The notes below the pieces were generated by a model, which was not told where the DNA came from, did not search any database, and saw only the letters and a program-made list of their open reading frames with translations. A DNA stretch of 64,000 nt from Gonatopus flavifemur (Eukaryota; Arthropoda; Insecta; Hymenoptera; Dryinidae): contig JAFFJZ010000003.1 of NCBI GenBank assembly GCA_018340375.1, forward strand, positions 16,120,001 through 16,184,000, in the 5' to 3' direction. The position numbers and the translations under genes are program-made. Within the stretch, counting starts at the first letter, position 1. The number at the start of each line of letters is the position of its first letter. Below are positions 47,105 through 59,674 of the stretch, one piece after another.

Positions 47105-50100
47105 ATTTCTACTGGCGTGGAAATATATTCTGTGAAGGCACGTGTACCTTATCATAACTTTATATTCAACAGTGAAGATAATTTTCCAATGATATCATCG
47201 TTATTTGAGCGAATTATCAAACTATTTCTGAATACATTACCACCACATTTGATCGGATGCTAATGTATATCAACGTAACCCACGAAGGTATTATACATAC
47301 ATGATGTATATAGAATATAGACGATTTACTGGCCTCCCGCCAGGGCACTCTCAGAGGCATAATGACCAGTACCAGGGAGCATCCCAAAATTAGTGTGGTT
47401 TTCATACGACGGAATACAATATTCCAGACGTTCCAATTTGTTCGGGTTAGAGGCAGCATCGCACCTGGGTCTCCGCGGGCGGTATATCTATAGGATACGT
47501 ATACCCGCACACAGATCTGCACACGTGATACATGTGTACCATTATTACAGTGACCACCCCACACATATACCGCATTGAGACTTTATTATATATCCTTCCA
47601 CAATACACAATTATAATACAATATATATAACACCATTACGGTTATTATGTATTGTATCTGTACAGACGTGCACCGTAGAATCGGGGTATCACGTTTTCTT
47701 CCGTGCTTCCACATGTTTAAGTAATGCATGACTAAGTGAAATTATATTACACTCTGTGCTCTTTAAACGAAAGACTTCGCGCGCCATAAGGAAAGTTTAT
47801 ATATCTAAAAATCATTTATTTTCCCACATCAGTGGTAGAAGTTGTACGAAATCTCGTTACTTGCAAATGAATTGAGCTTTAAAAAACCATTTTCCTGGGA
47901 AAAATGTGTGTTTGATGATCACTATCACCTGTGCATCATTTATGATACACTCGCTGCCCAGACTACACAGTTTTAAAACAACAAAACATTCTTTGTAACC
48001 ACAAATATCTGTGTTATCCTGAACGATGTTATTTAGAGTCAATATTTATTAACCGGTACTCGATGTACGAGATCTTCTGGTAAACACATCAAATCAACAA
48101 TAGAATTAGATTCATCATTGCAATCGCAAAATCTCAATGTACAATAACACGATCCATGTTTTCCAAGCTTAGTGAATTGAACATCGCAACAAGCATTTGC
48201 ACAATATCATTTGTATAATCTATTCCTTCTCACCTAAGATCGTAGTTTCTCTAATCAAATCATCATCCGATCATAATGGGTGATAATATTTACATTCGAG
48301 GATACAGTTGTGAGATGTTTTCTTATTTCAATTCTGCATCGAGAGAAGAAGCTCTGCGTCAAGAGCTATTATGACGCGAATATAAAAGTGTGTTCTAGTA
48401 TGTAAATGAAACGCGTGTGTACATTCATGTGAATAAATATGTAAAATATACAAACGAAAGCGAACGCTTCCAACACAAGCGAGTACCGAACGGAGCTGAT
48501 CGCAGTTCCTCCCCGTCATTTCTCGAAACGCAAGTCACGATGCTATCGGACCTTCACACCTGCGAGAATTCGCACGGTAGGTGGTAGGTACAGGCTCACC
48601 CTATATGGCTGCACCGCATAAGCACAACCTATGTATTCAAGTACCCTATTGCATATATGTATCACAGTTGAATACATGCATACAATATTATACGCCGGAG
48701 TAACACCGAATGCATTCAAGAATATCTCCGATTCATTCGATTTATTCAGATTGCCAGCGATAAGTAGTGGCGTTGTGTACAGTGCACGATACTGATTTCG
48801 TTGGAGAGATTCGTTACATCTCAAGTGTTGCGATTTTACAAGATGAGAGCATGAAAATTATTTATCCGACCACAAGTCCGTATCCTGGAATTTATTGGCT
48901 GTACCGAAGTATGAGATCGTATATTCGGTACATCGGATTGAGAAAAATTGAAAAATAAAGTAATAGAAATGAATCTATTGCTCCACCGGAGAGAATTAAT
49001 ATTCAATTAACGTAGGTTAAGTAGGGTATAAACTGTTTTATTAATCTCTTCGGAAGAATGAATCTCATTTTCACCGTAGGTGGTAAGCGTTGATGTTTAT
49101 CAGGGTACAACCTTGACACCTCCGATCATTGAATTCTTCTCTGACCTGTTTTACGCAGGTAGCTAACGCTCGTAAGATCGTTTGGAAAGATTTCGATGGA
49201 TACAAACTTTAGACTCGTGTGTGTACCCACAAGCATATCTATATTGTTATGCACTGTGCTACGGCACGAAGTTCTCTTGCATTTAAACCGAAAAGAGCGT
49301 GCATAACATGGGATTTCTATTGTCCTCTATGTAAGGAAATTCTAGGGAGGTGCTAATCGCATTGAAAGTTCTACGCCCGTGTCCGACTACGCCAGTACGG
49401 TGGTCTCTTCTAGCTTCAATTTAAAGGACGATCTTCACGGTGGAATCAGCGAAAAGATGTCGCATTCGCCGCGGATAAAAATATTGTCCCAAAAGAGGAG
49501 GATGTGGAATATCCAGTCTACGGAGAAAATGTCCTTTTATCAATTCGATTCCCCTCGATGTCGTATGCTTACAGCTGCTCGTGTCTTTTATCTTTTAGAG
49601 CAGATGTAATTCTACAAAAGGAGAAACGATTTTAATACTTGGAGGATTGAGAATCCATTATTTTCATCATACTTTGAGGATCGACGATCGACGAGGAAGA
49701 ATCAAGACGCTCCTTGGGGAAATTATTGGAATTCCAAGTTATGTTAATAAATTCGATGATCACAAATTTCATTCTTCATCGAATCATTCGAGAAGCGTAC
49801 AAGTATTTCGTGACTCACGGAACGCGATTTGTACCCCGTGCGGTAAACGGACAGCTGTTTTCGAATCATCAATTTCGAAGGAGGAGAAGAATAAGAGGAA
49901 TAGAAACAAGAAGAACGGTTCATATTTTTCGCGAGATCGAATACCGAACGTCCTGTGTAGGTACGTGACTGTCGGTTGTGAAAGATTCTGATTTCAGTTG
50001 CACGTGGATGAAAGCTCTCCGAAAATTGCCACAGCGTCATACGGTACGGGTGATATACCAGCAGCGTTATACTCCCTTTTCATCCTTACTAGCCTCGAAC

Positions 50101-52922
50101 TGTAACAGCAGCGACATACAGTTATGCTACAGTGACTGCAGAGACCGAAATTGGTATAGGCGAAGGATGAAGAGAATTTAGAAACTCACGAGAGAGCATT
50201 GAACAAGGCACGTGGTTATCGGTACTTCCAGGCCAGCGGATTCTCCTTTACATTTAACATTCTGTAACTCTGGAAGCCGGATTCATGCTGCTTCGCAAAG
50301 TCTATTTAAGAGCTTGCGATTCAGATTCACCGATTTCTCGCAGTATTTTGTACCGCCGCACGACTCACGCATTCATAATAATCGATCTTTAACTCACCGT
50401 CCTTCGAATGTAATATTAATTATTCATTACGAAAAAGGTGCTGAAAATAGTCAAGAGTTTCTTCTCATCCGAGAGTATCGGGTGTCAATATGTTACAATC
50501 CACAGGTCAATGTATCCATCAGAGATATAACGAGTTTGAATATCTCAAATTTCGAGCCTCCCATTCATGATATTTCTACGATGAAGCGTCGTAAAGTATC
50601 GAAGAGAAAAAAAATTCGATACTATCGAGTGATTTAATTAAAGATAATTGTCAATAACCGCGCCCACCGCTCGGAATGTGTTAGATAAGAATCGGTTCTT
50701 GGCAACGATTCTACTGTTACGTGATTTAAGAGCGGTGTACTCTAGCTCCTCATCTGAAAGGAATGGTATAGATCTACGAATCATTGGCACATAGCCGAGA
50801 AGTTCTCTGGTTCGAGTGTTGCAAAGACGTGTTTGACAAGAACTTAAGTTTTGTCTCGAAATGTGTCACGATATGTACAGCATCTGAAACGAGTTTCGCA
50901 TCTTTCTGCAACTATTTCAAACGCAAACGTCGTTTTCAGTCGTGTTCGTCATAACACTAAACACAAATGAATCGATCATCATCATCATATCAGAAAAATG
51001 CAGACGAACTTGAGATAAAATGCCATTTCACGAAACCAAACAATCCCTCGATAACTTCAGAGTAATCAAACTTCAAAGCCGAGGAACTCGAGGAACTTCA
51101 AATGCTTGCGTCTGTGGAAAATGAAAATTATTCGAGAACTTGACCAGCGGAGGATAGAATGCATCAAATACATTAGTGCCCACATTGAATTTGCACAATT
51201 ATTACGGGAAGGTTGGATAGCAGACTATTATTTCACCACGATTAGGGTGCAGCTATGCATGGAATCGAGCATCATCATAAGAGTGGTATAAGCGCATAAG
51301 ACTCGATTCCCGACCCCTTCCTCTTCTCTCAATATATCTTGAGTTTTCGGCACCTACATTGTAGGCGAGCAACGCGTTGTTTTACCCGTGGACTTGGAAC
51401 TCGGCCTAACTCTCGTTGGAGGTTCGAAAGATGCACAACGCGCAAAAGCCGTTAATTGGATTCCATGACTGACGATTTCTGGTATGCCAAGTTTCCTCTT
51501 CTCTTCATATCTCATTGTTCAAGGGAAGAGAGGATCTTTAACGTTATTATATGCGTAAGGGATGGCTCAGGTTCCAGGGCTTATGATGTTTTATTCGACT
51601 CTATGCTTCCTGTTTATTCAATATATTGATATTTTATAAATAAATCAAGAAAAAATAATTGTTGTGCTTCGTGGATTCAGCATAGTTTATACGATATCCT
51701 TCATCGCTTAGCTACAGCAATTGAATTTTCTTTTAGCATTATAGAGAGAAATTCTATGATCCCAAAGGGAGAATTTTGTTGACGCCATGAAAATTCTTTC
51801 AAGTGTAGTGTTGAGATATGTCGTGATAGTTCGACGATATTTGAAAAATTGCTTGCAAAGTCAATCGAAAACGTTAAAAACTTGTGATTCGGGGGTTAAT
51901 ATGGTGGATAATTAATTTTTCCTCAAAGGAGCTTTCGCGGGACATGGTTTCCCCCCAAGATCCTAGAAAAAAAAAAACTCTTTTCACAGGGCTGTGTAAT
52001 CGATGCAACAGAATGTAGTATTCATATCTTCCAAAACCAAACAATCCACACTTTGATTCCAAATTCCAGATCTTCAGGATTTTTCATAATGGAATCTTAG
52101 CAATTCACTTTACAACCAATTTCAATTTACTTTCGAAGCGAACCGCCACCTTCGAATCATCGTAATTTTTCCAGATCCATTATGTGTTCCTCCAACTCCA
52201 TGAATGTGACAAGGAATTCTCTGAGTGAACGCTCAGGTGCTAGAAATTCGAGATGGTTAATTCTCACAAAGCTCCTATCACGATTTTATGGATGGCGTGT
52301 GCTTGCAACTGGAAGTTTACGAGCGCGTCCTTCTGTTGACGGCATTGAGGGCGGCCAAACGATTTTATATCTACGTAAAAACGATTACGAAAACTCAGTT
52401 TGTCGGATCCTTATACCGCGAGGAAAATTGATAACGATCGTTCACGATGGCGTTTCAAGTATATTCTCTGTACACGCAAAGATATAGCGTGCCATTATCA
52501 TTGGAGCGAATTCGATTTGTTTTGTATAGCTCACAATGAAGACGTCGCATGATTTTATCCGATTCTGTGAAAAATTCTTATACAACAGGCTATTTGTCTC
52601 TTTCATTCTACTCGCATAAAATACGATCCCATTGCATAGTGATTTCATATAGCAATCGTGATACAAGTCAGTGAATTATTCATGGAAAATTTGTAAAGGT
52701 ATTTACAAAATTGTAGCGAGCGATTTAAAATATATATATATATCATTTAATTTTATCTCTCACAAGGGAAGAGCGAATGTTCCTCTAAATGAGTTCATGC
52801 TCGTTGTGACAGATCATCAGGTGCGCGTTAGTTCATTGGATAACAGAACAATTACGTTTGTTAGATATATCTCTTTGCCGTACATTTCAAATAAAATCAA
52901 AGTACGATCTAATATTTAATTA
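47105..52922. other. Long featureless non-coding stretch
   Basis: Nearly 6 kb without a transposon end, tRNA or recognisable protein. The largest frame is 141 codons on the plus strand (50212-50637). It is rich in Ser and Arg, has no domain, and I regard it as chance. G+C is a little higher around 47440-47570, 48470-48600 and 50010-50160. Confidence 0.5.
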
Positions 52923-53640
52923 CACTGAGAGAAATTTGCACTGGTGAAAATCAACAAATCACGACCGCTGTATTATTTCAGTTGGAATCACCGGAAAATT
53001 AGTTATTGCAATTGGGAAAAAATGGTATGGTGCTTCAACAATAGAAACACTATTGTTTCGCATGGTATTTGTGATAGAATCTTCCCAACGAACAAAAAGA
53101 TATCTGATAGTATCTAAAACATGTCTTAAAATTATGGAAGATGTTTTGGAAGACTCTAAACGATGTCTTATGCAACAAATTCCAACAAGTTTGAGATATC
53201 TCAAAAATGTCTTGCAAAAGATATGTTTAAGATGTCTGTTTGAAATCATTAAGACACCCCAGACAGGACCAAAGGATCACTAATGAATTCTAAAAAAAGG
53301 AACATGGCGTGATTTTCACCCTTCTCACTTGGACAATTTTTAAAATGTGTAACAAATATCCTCCCCGTAGATGATGATGATGATGATGATTTAACAAATA
53401 TGATCCAAGAACTCTTTCAAGATATCTTTTAGACTATGATGATTCGACTTCTAAAAGATGTCTTTTAGGAATACTTCAAAGACATGTTTTTGACATTTCT
53501 TGAAGATGTCTAAAAGATATTCCTTTTGTGACGTCTTCTAGATATCTGGTCGACACCTTTTCGATGTATCTAAAAGATGTTCTTCCTAAAGATATCTTGC
53601 AGATATTTTCAAGACCTTCGGTGTTTGTTGGGTTATCGTT
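52923..53640. repeat. Word-array repeat (AAGATGTCTT / TAAAAGATATC)
   Basis: The segment opens with TA-CACTGAGAGAAATTT at about 52921-52938, an end of the CACTG class. From about 53085 the word AAGATGTCTT and variants (TCTAAAAGATGTCTTTTAG, CAAGATATCTTTTAGA, TAAAAGATATTCC, AAAGATATCTTGCAGATA) recur dozens of times in both orientations to about 53625. These words are self-complementary, so the region is a dense set of potential small hairpins. No right terminal repeat was identified. Similar words occur at 33340-33450. Confidence 0.6.
53370..53391. repeat. (GAT)n microsatellite
   Basis: Seven consecutive GAT/ATG triplets inside the word-array region. Confidence 0.9.
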
Positions 53641-54203
53641 GAATTCCTATAAAGCATGATAGATGTGCAACAGTCTCTATCGCTGAATCTTCATAAAAAG
53701 TTGGAAATTAACGATTCAGGAACCTCACAGAGAACGATTGAAATAAATTATCGTTTCCTAAGAACGTAAGATTTGAAATAGGATTGTAAGAACAATTAAA
53801 TTATTGACTCATGCGAAGCAAAAAGAAACTGATCGATGGAAACAAATGTGAGCCATAACGAGAAAGATCACTAGGAGGAATCACAAACTTGAATACATTC
53901 TTGTTATTTCTAATAACACTTCTCATAAGACAGTCATCAAAATTTAACATCAAAGGGAATACATACCATAAACGTCAACCGTAAATACTGAAGATGGAAT
54001 AAGGTAGAATCAACTGAGGGCGTACCACCACCATGTTGATACCCATGAAACAAGTGTTCACCGACAAGATTCAAATTCCCTGAGAGAGATTTGGCTACAA
54101 GCAGAGTATTCTTGTGGATGTATGTACGTACACGTTTTCTTCATACGTAGAGAGGAGCTAGGAAGGAAATCTCTCCATAACAGGAATGAATTCATTCTGA
54201 ACG
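53641..54203. other. Non-coding stretch, no gene seen
   Basis: AT-rich, no repeats or convincing frame. The minus frame at 54058-54381 reads through the triplet repeat to the right. Confidence 0.5.
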
Positions 54204-54232
54204 TAGCAGTAGTAGCAGCAGCAGCAGCAGCA
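54204..54232. repeat. (GCA)n / (GTA)n microsatellite
   Basis: GTAGCAGTAGTAGCAGCAGCAG-type triplet run. It encodes an alanine tract in an overlapping minus-strand frame, which is an effect of the repeat. Confidence 0.9.
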
Positions 54233-54508
54233 TCTGAAGGTTCTTCGGTTTGAGATCCTCTTTTGAACTCGCCATAGAGCCTCCTTATTAAAGAATATGA
54301 CAGCGTCACTGGTGGCACGTAAAATCGAGAGGAAAATAGTCCTGAATATACCACCGTGGATAGAGTGAGCGGTAACATCACCCCTTAACGATACTCACTT
54401 TCTCAACTGTAGTATACAACCTCTGCTCTCTTTTCCCAAGATTTCAGTCTCCTTTTCTCCCGAGGTACTTCTCGTCTACGACTCTTCTACCACATTTTCC
54501 TTCAATGT
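54233..54508. other. Non-coding spacer
   Basis: No feature seen. Confidence 0.4.
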
Positions 54509-54531
54509 CATATATATATATATATATATAT
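54509..54531. repeat. (TA)n microsatellite
   Basis: About eleven TA dinucleotides, followed by a short ACACA run. Confidence 0.9.
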
Positions 54532-57500
54532 ACACACATTTACATATCTACACGGTCTTCGTGTCTCAGTTTCATAATGAGTGCAGCAGTTTTATTGGTT
54601 CTGTCATTTACATTGCCTCTGCGCATCTTTCTTCACCACGCTTTTTCTCTTCTCCCGTTGTGACCCTTCTTTATCTGTACTCAACATTCCACCGATATTA
54701 TTAAGACTCTCTGAAACGTGAAGCAAGATGTCTGAAAGTCCCGTGAAGACCACAATGAGATCCTCCGTTCACCTCGTACTTTATCCTCTTTATCTATTTC
54801 TTCATCTCGCGCAACAATGCTTCTCGTTATATCCTTATGAAAATGAAAATCTCATATCCGATTCTTGCGTGCGAGTTGTACCTCCATTGATCAGGGATAA
54901 ATTATTTTGATACCGCGATCTTCATTCGGGCGATAACAAATTTAATTTTACTGTCACCATTGTGAATCTTGAGATTAAAATTCAACATTCATGGGAAACA
55001 ATCGAGTTTATGCATACACAGCGTGAGTTGCGCGATTGAACTCTGTGACAAATTCGTATACAATTTTATTCGCTTCACCTACCTTGTCCTCGAATTGTAT
55101 GAGAACTCAGGACGGGTACTCTTTTAATTATACAAAGCCGTTACCGTCAAGCTACTCTTGACTGCAGTAGTAGACGTGAAATTTGCATTTTCCGGAAGAA
55201 ACGTTTAGGAAGTTGCTTTTTCTTCCTTTTCTTTGGTTGGCTGAAATCCCAACACGACGAAATAGTTATTTAATGAATAAGAAAAGAGGAGAATCTTGTG
55301 TACATACACAAAGAGAGGAAGATCGTTGAAGACAAAAGAATAAGAAGAGGTAGAAAATGTCACAATGGCCACGAGGAGAGGAATAATAAGAAGTGGATTG
55401 CAATTGAATGGAAGTGTTTAAGGTTTTTGATTGTGTTAGCGAGGGAAAAAATTGGAGAACTAGGGAGGGATTCAAAATGAGATACTGGAAAGATTTTTAA
55501 ACTTGAGTGTTCAGGAAGTCTCAACAATTTGATTTGTCAATTACAGAAGGAATAGTTTCGTTTCATTTGAAGAGAATTTGATGGATCTTCCATACAAACT
55601 ACTTTCTTAACACTCCATATTCGATGATTGAAATTATCGCGGGTGTCTACTAACCGAGATTTGATATTTTTCAATCAATCGATCGTCAATCGAGTCTTAA
55701 ATTTTGTCGCAGCGTAAATGGAATTACTACTCGTCATATTCATGGAACAACAGTATCATGAGTGGTGGCCTGCAGCTTGTATATCGGCCTTTGTTCGTTC
55801 GTAGCGTCACTAATGAATCAAGGACGGCAAACCACGGTCGACGAAATGGAATAGGCTTATACGGGAACTGTGGCACAGATATAGGAAGTAGATATAGGAA
55901 GAAGGGAACGGGTGAGTTGCTCTTGAACGCATCCCTCAAAGCTAATATAATTATTGCGCTTAGAATCCGTCGAGCAAACGGCTATTGACTACAATCGGAA
56001 CAATCAGCATGATTGGCGGTCTCGACTGTATACACGGGACATTGGGTGCTAAAAGCCCCTCGCCAAGTACCTCATTAGATTGTCTTGCTCTCATCGGATA
56101 TAATTTCATCAGAAGAAAACAGTAAAATATTGAATCATTTTATCAGAAAAGCACATTCATTGTGTTAACTCAAGGTTCAGGTAAACGAAATAATTGAGCA
56201 ATGAAAGATTGGGTTCTTGTGGAAATTGAGGAAGTTCTTTGCCAGACTTCAACAAAAACAATTGTTTCTGTTGAGGATGAACATCTTTATTGTTTTTTTG
56301 ACTCCTTGTCAGCTTTGATAACTTCGGTCGGTCCAGATTTGCCCGTACTGGCAATTCTGGCAACGATAATAATACTCCTTTCTCCATGATGCTGTTTTAC
56401 GCTATTTTCGGTAGAACCTAAATTACGTCTCACGGTAGCCATTTCAGTGAATGAAATATAAATGGAAATAATGGATTGTGTGAACTTGTGTGAATCTGAA
56501 TTATTATCGTCACAAGGCACCTAAAACAGGCAGACAACAGGAACATTTAGAAATATGAGAGGTTATTCACTGAAAACGCCCACAGGATTGGATTTTCCAC
56601 TTCAAACGTCTCTTTGATTTTAGCATTTTTCTTTTTCCATCGTTGTGCAGGTCGATATGAAACGTGCCCTGCGTGAATACAAGCCTCCAACGAGTGTTGG
56701 AATACATACAAAAAAAAAAGAGGAAGAATAGGCGTTCATACTCACGTATCGAGCATCGCGACGCTCTTCATTTTTCTCCTTTCAATTTTTGAAACCAAAG
56801 TAACCACTGTCGCAATACTGGAATGACCTATACGATATTCCTATTCCACTGCAGGATATTTTTATTTCCCCTTTTTAATAACGTTTGATGGAACAGTCGC
56901 TTCGACGGATTCTTTGTTGCTCTATTCAACCATGGGGGGTATCATCGTTGGTTTTTAATTTTTGTTTCCATTATATTTTCCAATCTTATCGTATAGCTGT
57001 TCTACGGAACATGGAATACCACGTTCTCTCGCACACAATGATCTCCACGAGAATGGAGTGAAAAGAAATATGAATCCATTTTGCCATTGTTTTTCCGCAA
57101 AGTGGATACGTTGGTTACGCTGAATGAATCATTATATAAATATCTAGGGTTATGAACTTTTTATAGAGTAATGGATATTTTATTCTATAGAGTTTTGTCC
57201 ATCATTACGACACATCTCGAACGTAAGAAACGACGATGGCAATCATTCCTTGACCATTGTACGGCAGAAGAGGTTTATCTTCTTCCAAAGTGTCGTGTCG
57301 TGACTCGAAATTTTCTTTTTTCCTCTCTGAGTAGCGGCTAACTGAAAACGCGTCGTCACATAACGGCTACGTACAACGAACTGAGACAGGGTGAGAATCA
57401 ATCTTTCAGCCGAGTTTCTATAGAGAAGCACTCTATGTACGTTGTGTATCTGGCCGGCCTACTTCAAAGAAGGTATAGGAACATACGTGTGCTTGTGCGA

Positions 57501-57799
57501 CTCGACAAAGTGAACATGGTCGTAAATGGTCTGCGGCAAAGTATACATGGAAAAAAAGCTGCAAATACACTGTGCAAAGGGGATACAAATGGCGAGAACA
57601 GGTTCACCGCTACGGGAATCAGGATAAACTCGGAAAGCTTTTACGGAAAGGTGAACGTACCACAAAGTTGAATGAATGTATTGACATTGACTTTTATCAA
57701 TGTATATACAAATTGAGAAATTATTTTATCGGAATTTAATGTTAATCAATAAGATTCAATTCGATTTGTCTTCAACAAAGAATTTCATTTTAGAAATCA
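54532..57799. other. Non-coding stretch, no gene seen
   Basis: Frames are short. One 60-codon plus frame (54728-54910) has a hydrophobic segment near its start (VLYPLYLFLHLA) that could pass for a signal peptide, but AT-rich chance frames often do. No RNA gene or transposon end was found. Confidence 0.5.
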
Positions 57800-58980
57800 T
57801 ACTGAAGACCGCAACCTGCAGGGTGTGAACCAGTTCTGACATTCAAACAACCCTGTGAAAATTGCTTGATTCCACCAATATTGCGGATAAAAGATAAATA
57901 GGTGCAATGCTGGCATTCGAGGCTTGGGAATCTTTATCGAACCAACCGTTGGCTGACAAATGGCTGAGTATTGCACCAAATTTTGAGAATCATAGTTGAC
58001 TCGATCATTACATCAACTATTCAAGATTGCTCCAATCTCGGTTCAGTATTTTACCAATATTATCTGAACAGGAGGAAATTGTTTTACCACTAAGAATTTC
58101 AAAGTATGATTGAATATCATTTCGAATACTGGGTCAAGGTTTGAGAGAGATCTCATCATTCACTGTCGCACTAAACTCGGCGATAGCTTGGTTCAAGATA
58201 GGCACGATTCTCAATTGCTCATACAGGAATTTAACATTGGCGCTAGCATGGCGCAATGTAGATAAAGTACGGCAGGAGCTTGGCATCCAAGCATGGCGCA
58301 ACACTGAAGTAACAACATTATTTATCAATGTGTTCTTCTAATGAAGCCCCATCATTGGTGCAGAAATGGCAATGAAATAGACCATCTATGGCAAACAATA
58401 GAAAAATTTGCTTATCAATGTTGTCCCAATTATAAAACTGTGAAAAATAATTAACCCAAAAATGTATGAACATTATGCGCATTTCACAATTTCCAATATA
58501 CGTTATTTGGGATCTTATTGTGTTTTCCTCATTTATCTGTAAACAACTCGGTGTTTTTTGTCGCTGAAGTTTGCCATGAGAAGTGTACACAACATGGATC
58601 GGCGGTAAGAGTCCTCTGTTGTAACCTGTAACAAAGAACGATTAAGGAGCATGCCAATATTGAGCCATGCTATTACCAATGATCGGCGCTACATTGAAAA
58701 CTAATTCTTATCCAGACTAGACCAAAGTTTGTGCCAATATTCAACCACATTCCAAAAGATCCTATCGTTCAGTCAATGTAGGACCAAGAATGAGCCTAGC
58801 AAGCGCCAAGCCTGGCGGAATTGTGAATCAATGGTAGGCTGACAACCTGAATTCGTTGAACACCGATATCGGTGCAATATCATAAGTTTTGTTAATCAAC
58901 ATTGAATATTCATAGATTGCCAAGCCTTGGCTGTCAACATTCCGCCAAGCTATATTCTATTGCCAACATTGGCGGAACCT
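57800..58980. repeat. Degraded repeat region with CCAATATTG / TTGGCGGAA words
   Basis: Words such as CACCAATATTGCGG, TACCAATATTATCTG, ATGCCAATATTGAGCC, GTGCCAATATTCAACC, CCAAGCCTTGGC and GCCAACATTGGCGGAA recur in both orientations for over 1 kb, and GCATGGCGCAA occurs twice close together (about 58247 and 58293). The vocabulary overlaps that of the tandem array at 22 kb (CCAATACTGACACATTG, CAATGCTGGC), suggesting distant kinship, but there is no regular period and no ends were found. Frames here, including a 129-codon plus frame at 58927-59316 that starts inside it, are not convincing. Confidence 0.5.
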
Positions 58981-59472
58981 AAAAATTTATATATACTATT
59001 TTATACAACAGTTTTGGTGTTTAATGCTTTATATTTCCGAGCAAAACAAGATAAAGTTGAACGTACAATAAATATTTGTACAAAAAACGGGAATCAGAGA
59101 ATCTTCATTCTACAGGTTTGTGAACACCCCAGTCCTCAGTTCATTGAAAAATCATTTGAACCCATTCAGTGTAAAATGTGGAAAGTTTTTCTTCACTTCA
59201 GTGCTGGATTCCATCTCCTGGGCGTGAGGGAATTGTTTTTTCATCAGAAATATGGGATTTTTCTTTATTTTGAGGAACTATTCCGCTCCTTGGGTGTTGA
59301 ATCCTCCAGAAAGTAAGGAAAAACTGTATCAAATCATCTATATACAAAATCAGTTGTCATTTGTTTACAAATTTTCAAGTTCCATGCACTTATGAAGTTG
59401 GTAATTCGAATTATTCTTCAATTGCGATGATTCATGAAAATAAAGCACTGCGGATCATGAGAGGCAAAGTAG
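58981..59472. other. Non-coding stretch, no gene seen
   Basis: AT-rich. The plus frame starting at 58927 runs through to 59316 but has no recognisable domain. Confidence 0.45.
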
Positions 59473-59582
59473 CCCGTGTAGAAAATTTTCCAGAATTATA
59501 TATAATGAATATATAACTTGTATATAAACTATATGGAATTAGATAGAAATTATATACAATTTTGAAAATTTTTCACATGGGG
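59473..59582. repeat. Short AT-rich hairpin element
   Basis: CCCGTGTAGAAAATTTTCC at the left is matched by the complement of the right end (CCCATGTGAAAAATTTTC), and both continue inward as AATT-TATATAATT. Together they form arms of about 35 bases around a TATATAAC centre. It may be a tiny MITE or a chance AT-rich hairpin. No target duplication is evident. Confidence 0.4.
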
Positions 59583-59674
59583 AACCCATGTAACCTGGTG
59601 CTTTTTTTTGTTGAGACTTGGGAGATGTCGGATAGCTCACTGGAAGTCGAATATGTTCATCAAAAAAACATCTC

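Noticed and set aside
50212..50637. 141-codon plus-strand frame
   Set aside because: No domain, no clear splice or start context, and surrounding frames are open in other phases.
54728..54910. Possible small secreted peptide with a hydrophobic start
   Set aside because: Sixty codons with a leucine-rich start are common by chance in AT-rich DNA. There is no cleavage-site context or cysteine pattern beyond coincidence.
58927..59316. 129-codon plus-strand frame
   Set aside because: It starts inside a repeat-rich segment and has no recognisable domain.
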